Source of the DNA: a virus
IMG/VR virus record: IMGVR_UViG_3300044712_000822
Span: 1 to 64,000 of that record
Direction: 5' to 3' (one strand)
DNA length: 64,000 nucleotides
The first letter of the stretch is position 1. Every line of letters starts with the position of its first letter. The notes beneath the pieces were generated by a model. It saw nothing but the letters and a program-made list of their open reading frames with translations. It was not told where the DNA came from and did not search any database. Positions 29,435-37,800 of the stretch are shown one piece after another. Made by a program: the position numbers and the translations under genes.

Positions 29435-30792
29435 ATTGCCCTCCTCGTTGTAACCTCGACGCCGACCAACGAAACAACGCCAGTGATCGTGTCCGAGGCA
29501 TGGCCCCTATCTCTCATGACCTTGAGGTGCATCAGTTCGCCTGCCGCGCATCCGGTCATTGTGATTCCCGTGATGCTGGCCGTGTTGAGTTGCAACGTCG
29601 TGCCCTTGGCTGCGTCGGTAACTGTATTCGCCGTGTTGTACGCTGCGTCGTTGACCTCGGCGTCGGCGCGGCAAGATGTTGCAACCTGCCAAACTACGTC
29701 TCCAGTGGTGGCCGCCGCTTGCCACAGGAATTTCACGTCAACGTTGCCGGCCCAGTCGTCGGGCAGCATGATGATCTGCTGGAGCGAGTAGGTATTGTCG
29801 CTGTCCGGGAAATCAGCAGTCCCCCTCATCATGGTCGTTTCAGTGGACCCCGCCGCGCACGTTGCTGTAGGGGCGTTGGATGCCAGCGTATCCCACATCA
29901 GCGTGCCCGTCGTGCCAGCGCAGCCAGCGGCGGGTAGCCAGATCTTGGAACTGAGCGTGATGACGTTCCCAGTGCCCTCGGCGTCGATGGTCTTGTTGGT
30001 GAACGTATCGCTGGTTGAGGTTGTCACGGCAGCCGTGCAGGACTCAGCCGCGCCGCTCGCATCCACGCCCAACGGGAACGAGCCAGCCGAGCAGTTGGAG
30101 CCGTTGGCAGCGAGCGCCGTGGCTGTCGCCGCGTTGCCCGTCGTGCTCTGATTCAGCGTCGGCACATCCGCAGCCTGAATTGCCGCCGTGGCGGGAATGC
30201 CGGTGCTCGGGATGTGGGTGACAAACTGATTCGCCGTGCGAGTGGCACTCGGAACGACGGTGGTGGATTTCACGCCATTTTCGTTGATCGCATAGAGCGT
30301 GAGGCTCGTACTGTCGAACCACATGCCCATCGTGCTCGCGGCAGGCGTACTCAGCGCCGCGCCCGTCGTGCCCGTGGCGGCAAACTGGCCAGTGCCGGAG
30401 GTGGAGAGGACTTTCTGCCAGCCGGAAGCCGAATCGCAGAACCAGAGGACTTTTGGCGTGGTATCGGTGCGCAACTGCCACTGCTGGCCAGCGGTGCAGG
30501 CGCCGGAGGGGTCTGCGGTCACAGAGGTGACGGCCATGTTGCCGCTACCTGCCGAAGCCTCATCCGCCCAGGTGTTCGTGCCGGTACACAACCGCCCCTT
30601 GTGAGTCGTGGTGTTGTAGTAGCGCATCCCTTCCGTGCAGGTCCCAGGATCGGAGGACTTCTCCGGAACAGGCCGAGAACTGAGAGCCGCGCTCATGTCG
30701 ATCTTCGTGGCCGCATTCGCGGTGTGGCCGTAGGTTTCAGTCTGCGCCCATGCCGCGGACGCCAGAACCAGGAGAGAAATCAGGTATCTCAT
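29431..30792 (-). CDS. exported modular fibre-like protein with Cys-pair modules
   Basis: 453 residues. Signal peptide MRYLISLLVLASAAWAQ. Contains tail-fibre-type stretches (GTGQFAATGTTGAALS, QAADVPTLNQSTTGNAATAT, DTFTNKTIDAEGTGN) and ten mature Cys in five close pairs, including two copies of a CTxG...C module followed by W. The C-terminal 150 residues form a beta-rich domain. It looks like a fibre that has gained a Sec signal. Confidence 0.65.
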   Translation of the reverse strand: MRYLISLLVLASAAWAQTETYGHTANAATKIDMSAALSSRPVPEKSSDPGTCTEGMRYYNTTTHKGRLCTGTNTWADEASAGSGNMAVTSVTADPSGACTAGQQWQLRTDTTPKVLWFCDSASGWQKVLSTSGTGQFAATGTTGAALSTPAASTMGMWFDSTSLTLYAINENGVKSTTVVPSATRTANQFVTHIPSTGIPATAAIQAADVPTLNQSTTGNAATATALAANGSNCSAGSFPLGVDASGAAESCTAAVTTSTSDTFTNKTIDAEGTGNVITLSSKIWLPAAGCAGTTGTLMWDTLASNAPTATCAAGSTETTMMRGTADFPDSDNTYSLQQIIMLPDDWAGNVDVKFLWQAAATTGDVVWQVATSCRADAEVNDAAYNTANTVTDAAKGTTLQLNTASITGITMTGCAAGELMHLKVMRDRGHASDTITGVVSLVGVEVTTRRAM

Positions 30793-32030
30793 TAGAATGA
30801 CCTCACAATCGTGGCTCGGAACGTTTGGGCGGAAATCGTAGCCGTTCCCGCGATGCGGCAGACCCGCAACGTGACGGTGTTCGCACTGCTGACGTAGGCA
30901 GACCAGAGCAGGCCAGCACCTAGCCCGGTGGGTGCGCCGATCATCACCTCATCGCCGGTTGCCGCGCCGGTGACGGTGATGCTGCCTTCCTCGCAGGAGT
31001 TGGTGAATGTGGACATGCTGAGGGAGGCTGTTCCAGTGATCCGCGTTGGCACGATGGCCGGGTCCATCAGGATCAGCGAGCCACTCGGAGGCCCGCCGAC
31101 GTAGCAGGAGCCCGTGTACGCGCTGCCCGCCGCCGGGTTGATCGTCACATCGCCGCTGCTGTTCGTGGTGTAGGCCACGCCGCTCGCCCAGACGCCATCT
31201 GACGTTCGGCGGCAGCCTAGGAATACCGGAGTCGTCCCTAGTCCGTGCGTGGCCGCTGTGACCGTCCTGGACGTCTCGCCCGCAAATGCGATCAGGTAGG
31301 GCGAGGCGGAGCCCGTGCCCTCACCCGCAGGTCCAGTCGCTCCGGTAGCACCCGTGGCACCGGTCGCCCCGGCAACTCCCTGGATGCCCTGAGAGCCTGT
31401 CGCGCCAGTGGCGCCGGTTGCGCCTGTCGGGCCAGTCGGCCCCGTGGGCCCAGCCGTTCCAGAGCCGCCGCTGCCGCCGCCGCCCGTGGTGGTCCAGCAG
31501 GTGCCCGTCTCGGCAGGCGAGAATCCCACCGTAACCGAGTTCAGACCGAACACGGGAGCAATCGGCGTGATCTCCGTGTCGTCGCTGGCCCTTCGGCATG
31601 TGATCGTGACGGCCTTGGTATTCCAGTTGTGGGTGACGGTCGCACTGGTAGCGGAGGAGAATGACTGTTCAGCCACTGAGCCAACCGGTCCAGTTGGTCC
31701 TGTCGGCCCCGATGGCCCCGTGCTCCCGGTCGCTCCACTGGGCCCCGTCGGGCCCGTTGGCCCTGCCGGTCCAGTTGCACCCGCGGCTCCGGCTGTTCCT
31801 GTTGGTCCTGTCGGACCCGTTGGACCGATGCTGCCGGCGCCGGCGGCGACCCAGGTGTCGGGCGGGACGGCGCAGTTATAGAGGCCGGCGCTGGCTCCGG
31901 TTTTCTGGAAGAGGTCGCCAAGGTTGCACTTCGCCGGGAGCGTTCCCCCTTGGGGGGTCACCCGGCGCGCGCCGCCAAATTGGGCCATCAGCGGCAAGGA
32001 TAAAACCAAAACCGCCAGAACGTGTTTCAT
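30792..32030 (-). CDS. exported collagen-like fibre protein
   Basis: 412 residues. Signal peptide MKHVLAVLVLSLPLMAQ, a Cys-pair module (KCNLGDLFQKTG...LYNC...DTWVAAG), then two Gly-X-Y collagen-like blocks (residues about 68-118 and 195-245, rich in GPTGPTGPTG and GATGATGATG) separated by beta domains, and a beta-rich C-terminus. Eight mature Cys. Collagen-like stalks trimerise in phage fibres; export is suggested by the signal peptide. Confidence 0.7.
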   Translation of the reverse strand: MKHVLAVLVLSLPLMAQFGGARRVTPQGGTLPAKCNLGDLFQKTGASAGLYNCAVPPDTWVAAGAGSIGPTGPTGPTGTAGAAGATGPAGPTGPTGPSGATGSTGPSGPTGPTGPVGSVAEQSFSSATSATVTHNWNTKAVTITCRRASDDTEITPIAPVFGLNSVTVGFSPAETGTCWTTTGGGGSGGSGTAGPTGPTGPTGATGATGATGSQGIQGVAGATGATGATGATGPAGEGTGSASPYLIAFAGETSRTVTAATHGLGTTPVFLGCRRTSDGVWASGVAYTTNSSGDVTINPAAGSAYTGSCYVGGPPSGSLILMDPAIVPTRITGTASLSMSTFTNSCEEGSITVTGAATGDEVMIGAPTGLGAGLLWSAYVSSANTVTLRVCRIAGTATISAQTFRATIVRSF

Positions 32031-32335
32031 GATGTTCTCCTCGCTGCCGTCTGCTGAACGTGGCCGTCCAGCTTCTTCTCAATTTCGTCGACTCTCTCTG
32101 CGATGTTCTCGATCTTGTCGCCCTGGGCGTCCAACTGGGCGCCGACAGTGGCCGCTCTCATGAATGAGCCGTTTACCCATTCGCGCGTTTCCCTCTGCTG
32201 CAGGGCCATCGTGTCCTTGATTGCGAGTGAGAATTTGGCAAACTCGGCGCGGACTACATACATGACGATCCCTCCGAGAACGCCTGTCCCTGTCACGGTA
32301 GCGCCAATGGCTTCAGCAGTCATAGAAAAATCCAT
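32027..32335 (-). CDS. membrane-anchored coiled-coil protein, possible spanin or holin accessory
   Basis: 102 residues. An N-terminal membrane helix (GATVTGTGVLGGIVMYVV) is followed by a charged coiled coil (LDAQGDKIENIAERVDEIEK). This matches an inner-membrane spanin or an accessory lysis protein. It is the last gene of the lysis cassette and overlaps the exported collagen-like gene by ATGA. Confidence 0.5.
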   Translation of the reverse strand: MDFSMTAEAIGATVTGTGVLGGIVMYVVRAEFAKFSLAIKDTMALQQRETREWVNGSFMRAATVGAQLDAQGDKIENIAERVDEIEKKLDGHVQQTAARRTS

Positions 32336-32384
32336 TCGTGTGGCTCCAAGTTAATATTTGGGCGGATGACTGCCGCCCGTTATG

Positions 32385-32678
32385 TCACTGCCGCGGCTCA
32401 GTCGTAGTCGTCGTTGACGTTGGCGTGGTGACCGTCGTTGTGGTGACTGCGCCGTCGCCCCATTCGAGGCGGGGCAGTGGAGACTGCTTGACGTAGGTAG
32501 CGAAGTGGTAGAGGCTGGACAACGCCAGCATCTGCAGCATGTGCGGCAACCCCTTCGGGTCGAGGTTGAATTCGCCCGGGGCGATGAGCCATGCGGAGAG
32601 CGTGGTGGCGATACCTCCGATAAGGGCGCCGACCAACCCATAAATCCAGCCAATCAGCTTTTTCTGGTTGTTTGTCAT
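32385..32678 (-). CDS. candidate holin
   Basis: 97 residues. A membrane helix near the N-terminus (IGWIYGLVGALIGGIATTLSAWLI), a second weaker hydrophobic segment (MLQMLALSSLYHFATYV), and a Thr-rich hydrophilic tail. Size, topology and position in the lysis region fit a phage holin. Not assigned to a named family. Confidence 0.5.
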   Translation of the reverse strand: MTNNQKKLIGWIYGLVGALIGGIATTLSAWLIAPGEFNLDPKGLPHMLQMLALSSLYHFATYVKQSPLPRLEWGDGAVTTTTVTTPTSTTTTTEPRQ

Positions 32679-32687
32679 CGTGTCCTT

Positions 32688-32933
32688 TCAGGTGGGCGGC
32701 GCCGTTGCTCTCGCCGCATTGATCTCCGCGCGGATCTGCGCGCTGATTGCCAGGGCCTCGTCCGACGCCTTGATGGCGTTGTCGTCAATCTCCAGGATGG
32801 CAATCGGGAAATCCGGAGCTTGCTTCTTGATGAGGTTGTAGATCGTGCGCGCGGCCGTCGCTTCAATGGAAATCATCGGGATGCTCTGCCCGATCTGAAA
32901 CGTCATCTGGAGGATTTTGTCGATGGTGCTCAT
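32688..32933 (-). CDS. small helical protein in the lysis region
   Basis: 81 residues from ATG 32933, mostly helix: STIDKILQMTFQIGQSIPMI and NAIKASDEALAISAQIRAEI. ATGA overlap with the lipoprotein gene upstream. No family recognised. Confidence 0.55.
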   Translation of the reverse strand: MSTIDKILQMTFQIGQSIPMISIEATAARTIYNLIKKQAPDFPIAILEIDDNAIKASDEALAISAQIRAEINAARATAPPT

Positions 32934-33340
32934 CGTGCCTCCAGGATCATGGTCAGCGTTGAGGTCACGCCCGCGACCAGCCCCGCAACGGTGGGACTGC
33001 TGTACTCGGGGGGGAGACCCAACGATTTGATAAGCCCTTGGACCGCGGCGATTTTCGTAGTCGGGTCGCCGGAGCGTTGCAGGATGGCGATTGCGGCCTT
33101 CTGGGCGGCCGCCACGCGGTCGGTCCAGTCCAGGATGCTCAGCACCATGGCATCGCTGATCTGCCCGTCCTTGCGGGCCTGGGCCACGCGCTTGACCGCC
33201 GCCAGGTTCACCTCGGCCAGAATCCCGATTCCCTGGTGGACTCGGAACTCGACGGATTGCGGCGGTGCAGGGGTGCCGGGCGCGGGCTTGTTCCCGCACC
33301 CGACAATGAAGAGGCACAGCGCGACGAGGAGGGTTCGCAT
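32930..33340 (-). CDS. predicted lipoprotein, possible outer spanin
   Basis: 136 residues. Signal peptide with lipobox: MRTLLVALCLFIVGCGN, Cys at 15 as the lipidated residue. A Pro-rich linker (KPAPGTPAPPQ) and a helical domain follow. An outer-membrane lipoprotein next to a membrane coiled-coil protein suggests a two-part spanin, but it is long for one; superinfection-exclusion lipoprotein is the alternative. Confidence 0.55.
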   Translation of the reverse strand: MRTLLVALCLFIVGCGNKPAPGTPAPPQSVEFRVHQGIGILAEVNLAAVKRVAQARKDGQISDAMVLSILDWTDRVAAAQKAAIAILQRSGDPTTKIAAVQGLIKSLGLPPEYSSPTVAGLVAGVTSTLTMILEAR

Positions 33341-34020
33341 TACTTCACCACCCTCCAGCCCCAGGCTTCCTTCAGGTGCTTGACTCCCTTGGAGTCGGTG
33401 AAGATATCGCCCACGGCATAGCCGTCGGGCTGGGTCCTCAGTTCATGCTGCGCGGCGCTGATCCCGGAAACGCGCCCCAAGGGGCCTTCGCCCTCGGGGG
33501 TGGGCGCCTGCGTCGACACGGGGGCGGGGGGTGTGGGCGGGATCTCTGCGGCCGGGACCGGACCGGGGGCGGGGCGGGGAACTTCCAGTTCGTCTATCAG
33601 GTCCAGGTCGGACTCTACCGATACGCCGGCGCCGGCGTGGTAGTAGCGGTCGACGATGCCGGCAGCGTTCAATCGGCGCCCGTTGGGCAGGACCACGGAA
33701 TAGGTCAGCTTGTCGGCGTAGTAGATTCCACCTTCGATCCCACGGACAGCCTCAAGGGTGGCGCCGGGAACGAACAATTGGACCAAGCGGAGAGCTTCCT
33801 GCGCGCCGGAGGGGCTCGCGCTCTGTTTCGGGTTGACGTAATGGTTCACTTGCCCGTTCGTCGTGTTGTACACCGCGATGGCGTCAAACAACGCGTAATA
33901 GTCTGGGACGAAGGTGTAATCCGGCTCCGTTCCTTTCGGATGGAAATACGGGTTGTGTGCGGCTGGGCCAGCGTATCCCCAGTCATTGGGGAGGGGTGAG
34001 TTTCTGAGGGCGATATTCAT
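33340..34020 (-). CDS. hypothetical late protein
   Basis: 226 residues. The first 145 are a mixed domain (YALFDAIAVYNTTNGQVNHY, YADKLTYSVVLPNGRRLNAA); then a Pro-rich linker; then a small C-terminal domain (YAVGDIFTDSKGVKHLKEAW). ATGA overlap with the amidase. No family recognised; perhaps part of lysis or virion entry. Confidence 0.5.
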   Translation of the reverse strand: MNIALRNSPLPNDWGYAGPAAHNPYFHPKGTEPDYTFVPDYYALFDAIAVYNTTNGQVNHYVNPKQSASPSGAQEALRLVQLFVPGATLEAVRGIEGGIYYADKLTYSVVLPNGRRLNAAGIVDRYYHAGAGVSVESDLDLIDELEVPRPAPGPVPAAEIPPTPPAPVSTQAPTPEGEGPLGRVSGISAAQHELRTQPDGYAVGDIFTDSKGVKHLKEAWGWRVVK

Positions 34021-34499
34021 TCAGGCAATCCTTTCGACTGGGCCCATGCGCGATAATCCGCATCTCTGGGCCACACGAGAGACGGACATTCGGTTGCCCG
34101 CACCTGACGGTGCAGGAGGATTTTCGTAATCGGGTGCCGCGCCATGATCCAGCGGATGACGGCAATCAGGGTTTCATCCTGTTCTTGGGTGAGCCCTTCC
34201 TTCTCGCCCTGGGGCAATGGGCGATAGGCTTCAATTTCAATCCCGATGGAGGAGTGGTTGATGTCGCGGTTGCCAGCATGCCAGGCAGCATCCTTTTCGT
34301 CGACGCATTGGATAACGGCGCCGCCCCTGGTGATAACGTAGTGCGCGCTGACCTGTGATTTCGCATCCTGGAACCACTTCACCGCGCCCGCTGCCTTGCC
34401 AGACGTGTTGTGCAGCACGATGGCAGAGATCTCTTTTTCGCGCGGCGACCGATTGGGCGACCGCGCGAATGAGATCGCAAAGTGCAGCGCATTATCCAA
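34017..34499 (-). CDS. N-acetylmuramoyl-L-alanine amidase (endolysin)
   Basis: 160 residues from TTG 34499, chosen because it overlaps the upstream stop by 8 nt; an open frame extends further but inside the previous gene. Amidase_2 motifs: AIVLHNTSG (zinc His), SAHYVITRGG, CVDEKDAAWHAG, SSIGIEIEAY, and LLHRQVRATECPS, giving the second His and the Cys zinc ligand. It cleaves peptidoglycan at lysis. Single-domain, T7-lysozyme size. Confidence 0.85.
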   Translation of the reverse strand: MDNALHFAISFARSPNRSPREKEISAIVLHNTSGKAAGAVKWFQDAKSQVSAHYVITRGGAVIQCVDEKDAAWHAGNRDINHSSIGIEIEAYRPLPQGEKEGLTQEQDETLIAVIRWIMARHPITKILLHRQVRATECPSLVWPRDADYRAWAQSKGLPE

Positions 34500-34896
34500 G
34501 GTACGGCCTCGAAACGACGAAGAAACTCCGGTCGGCCGTCTGGACAACCGGCGACGTCCCATCGTGCGAGATGAGTTGGATGAACCGGCCGGCGGCGAAA
34601 TCGCCTCCAACCAGCGTCATGAAGCTGCTCGCCGGGCCGGCAGTGTACTCGACAGGAGCCCCGCCGACATCGTAGACGGGCGCCCATCCAGCGTCGTTGT
34701 AGGCTGGCACGTCGTTGGGATAGGCGAGCCCGCGGCCGTGGTGGACGTTGAGCCTGATCTTGGTCGCTCCCGCATCCCAGGCGGCGGGCATGAAGATGCC
34801 GACCAGCGCCTGCCCGTGGAGGGGGATCGGCTGGCTCACAGACCGGCCAGAAACGAAGCTGGCCGGAATCTCCTGCTGTTGGTAAAACTCGCTCAT
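34492..34896 (-). CDS. hypothetical virion-associated beta protein
   Basis: 134 residues, beta-rich (QPIPLHGQALVGIFMPAAWD, KIRLNVHHGRG, RFIQLISHDGTSPVVQ). It sits between the polyvalent internal protein and the amidase, where podoviruses often carry small virion proteins. ATGA overlap with the upstream gene. No family recognised. Confidence 0.5.
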   Translation of the reverse strand: MSEFYQQQEIPASFVSGRSVSQPIPLHGQALVGIFMPAAWDAGATKIRLNVHHGRGLAYPNDVPAYNDAGWAPVYDVGGAPVEYTAGPASSFMTLVGGDFAAGRFIQLISHDGTSPVVQTADRSFFVVSRPYLG

Positions 34897-37800
34897 TCAG
34901 GTAGTCTCCTTAGGAATTCTTTCATGATTTCGACCTTGCGTTCTGGGGTAGCCGTGCGGATTGACTTTCCGCCCTCAGCCTTGATGACAGATTGGCGTGC
35001 CTGGTTTGCCGCGGAGTTGATGGCCCTCTTCTTCTGCTGCTCATCGAACGCATCAAATGCCGGGTTCGCCCTGATTCGCTTGATAGCCGCCCGCGCTGCC
35101 TTTTCCTGCGCCTCGCGCCGGAGGGTGTAGTAGGAATTCTCCTGCGCACCGCCGGCGGCAGACGTGAATCTCTTCAGCACCGCGGTGGGCAGCGTCTCTC
35201 CGCCGATCTCTTCGGGCTTGATCGCGCCCGCCGCTGCCGCTGCTGTGTCGGCGAGGTTCAGCAGTTGCGGCGTCCAGCCCCCGAGCGTGGATTTCACGAA
35301 CTGCTCCACCTTGATGGGAGGAGCGTTCAGTGCGCCGGCCAGCTTCTTCATCGTCCCGCTGGTATTCGGCGCCACCTGCTCCTCCACCGGCAGGTCCTGC
35401 AGCCGCTGGTTCACGATGGGCTTCTGGCGGAAGGTGTCGAAGTTCGTTGCGTACTCTGTCGACGGCTTCGCGGCCTGCGGCAGGAGCCCCGCCCACATCC
35501 CGCGCGGGCTTGGATCGAACGGCAACACGGACCCGGCAATCGGCCGTGCCACGTCCTGCAGCGGGTTCACCTTCTCCCCGCCCATCTGCGCTTCAATGGC
35601 GCGCCGAACAGGAGTGGCGATGGCGCCGATATCCGGAGCCATTTTCATTTTGAACACGCCATCGTACCGGCCGGTCTTTTCGTTCTTCACCGCGCCCGGC
35701 GCGATGTAGATCATGTACCCCTCTTTTTCGTATTCGGGGATATCCCTGTAGATGGCCCTGCGCTTTTCGTCGTACATATTGGCGACGGTGAGCATCGCCA
35801 TGGGAGCATACACCCCCACCATGATCTTCGTTGCGGTCTGGACGGGCCGATCCTGGAATGCTGACACGAACGACCTGGCGCCCTGGACGCGGGCGTTCAG
35901 GTAGAGGATGGCACCGCCTAGGCCGTTGGTGACATCGCCATGCCGCCGATAGTTTGGGAGCTCATTATTGGCCGCATGGACGCCGGCGGCCTCAGCTTCA
36001 GCCGGAGTTGCCCCCCGCCGGAGATTCGCCCGCTCTGTCCCGAGGAACAGACGCGCCCGGCCAAACTGCTCGCCCCGGTTGTTGAAGTCCTCAATCGCGC
36101 GGATCAGACCGGCGGCGCGCTTTACGGGGATGCCGACAGCCCACTTGACCTTGTTGCCCTTGAACCCTTCGGCGTCGACCAAGTGCTTGGCGTAGTCCTT
36201 GGCACTGCGAAACTTCCGCATGCCGCCGACAGTCTGCGGCATCGTCTCACGGAACAGGTCCAGCGAAGTGAACCCGGCCCCGGTTTTCTCGATTCGGCTC
36301 CAGGTCTGGTTATGGAAGTAGGCCGCGGCGAACGCCTGCCCAAACACCTTCGGGTTTAGGGACGTGTCCCGGTATTCCTTCGAATTCACCAGGGTGGTGA
36401 ACCAGTCTCCCACCGGGTTAGCAAAACCGAATGCGATGTTCGCCCCCGTCGTGCCCATCCGCGCCAAGCGCGCCGGCCCGTTCATGATGAGAGCCAGGGT
36501 CTTGTTCATCTGCTGGGCGTTGAGACATTTCGCCGCCGCCGCGATCTCCGGCGTGGTCTGGATGACGACCTTCTTGCCGTCGCGCAGATAGGTGAACGAC
36601 GTTTTCGAGTCTGCCTCGCTGACCTCCTGCAGGAGCCCCTGCATTCCCGGCTTGTTGGCGTAGCTGGCCAGGAGCGCCGCCGCCTTGTTTTTCTCGCCCT
36701 GCTCGAATGCCTTCCGGGTCCTATCAAGCATCGTCTCAAGCGGGTTTTCGATGGCGCGCTCACTGCCGACACGCTTCTGGTAGACGCTCTGGGCGGAGAG
36801 GGATGCCGTCGCCTTCGTGCCAGACATGTTGGCGGATGCGTCTTCAATGGCGCCCATAATGCGGCTGAGAGGAACATGCTCTGTGCCGTATTGCTGCCGC
36901 CAGACGCCGGCGATCTGCTGGCTCACCAGCCCTGACTTGACGCTATAATCCAGGAGCCTGTCACCAGCCAGCCCCACCTCTTTGGCGAGTTGCCCGTAGG
37001 TGATGCCGGATTCATTGGCCGGCATGTTCACATACTTGTTGTAAATTGCCTTCGCTCCGGCCAGGTCAACGCCGGTAGCCCGGTCTTTGCCCTGCGACTC
37101 GCGGATGGCTTCCTTGGCCACAAGGAAATCGTTGAGGGCCTGGTAGTCGTCCGCGGCCTGAATCGCGCGCATGAGCCCGCCGTCGCGGATCTCGCGCTCT
37201 GCAAGCTCACGGCTGCCGAGCGATCGGTCGGCAGCGTTGCTGAAGTCCCGGCGCGATGAATCGTTGTTCTTCGCGAGCACGTCGAGGATCGGGGAGAGGT
37301 TGTCGACGAACTCCGCCTTCCGCTTGGTGAGTTTCTCTAGGAGCGAGTACTCCTTGCCCTTGCGCGCCGCTTCCCGCTTGGCCGCGAGGGTTGCCCGCGC
37401 CTGCTCTGCCGCGTCCATCGGCGGTGCCGGCTGCTTGCCTGGGATCGTGAGGAAGCCGCCCTGGTCGGCTAGGCGGCGGGGGGAGACTCCAGAGGGGGCG
37501 TCGAAGAGTCCGGGACCTTCTGACGGACCACTGGCCACTCCTCCGCCAGGCTCCGCAGGAACGCCGCCTTCTCCTCCGCGGACAGCCTTGGATACCTCGG
37601 CTCTGACGATTCCGTAGAGTTGATCTGCGACCTGTTTGCGGGGCTTTCCATCGGCAACCTCTCGGGCTGCCTGGGCGATGGCGTCGGCGATTGGACCGGA
37701 TTTATCCTGGAGGGCATCGAATACTCCCAGCGCCTCGCCAGCTTCTCCAGCGATCTGCGCGTTTCGTTCCGCCTCTATTTTATTCCCAGCGCCGGCCAAA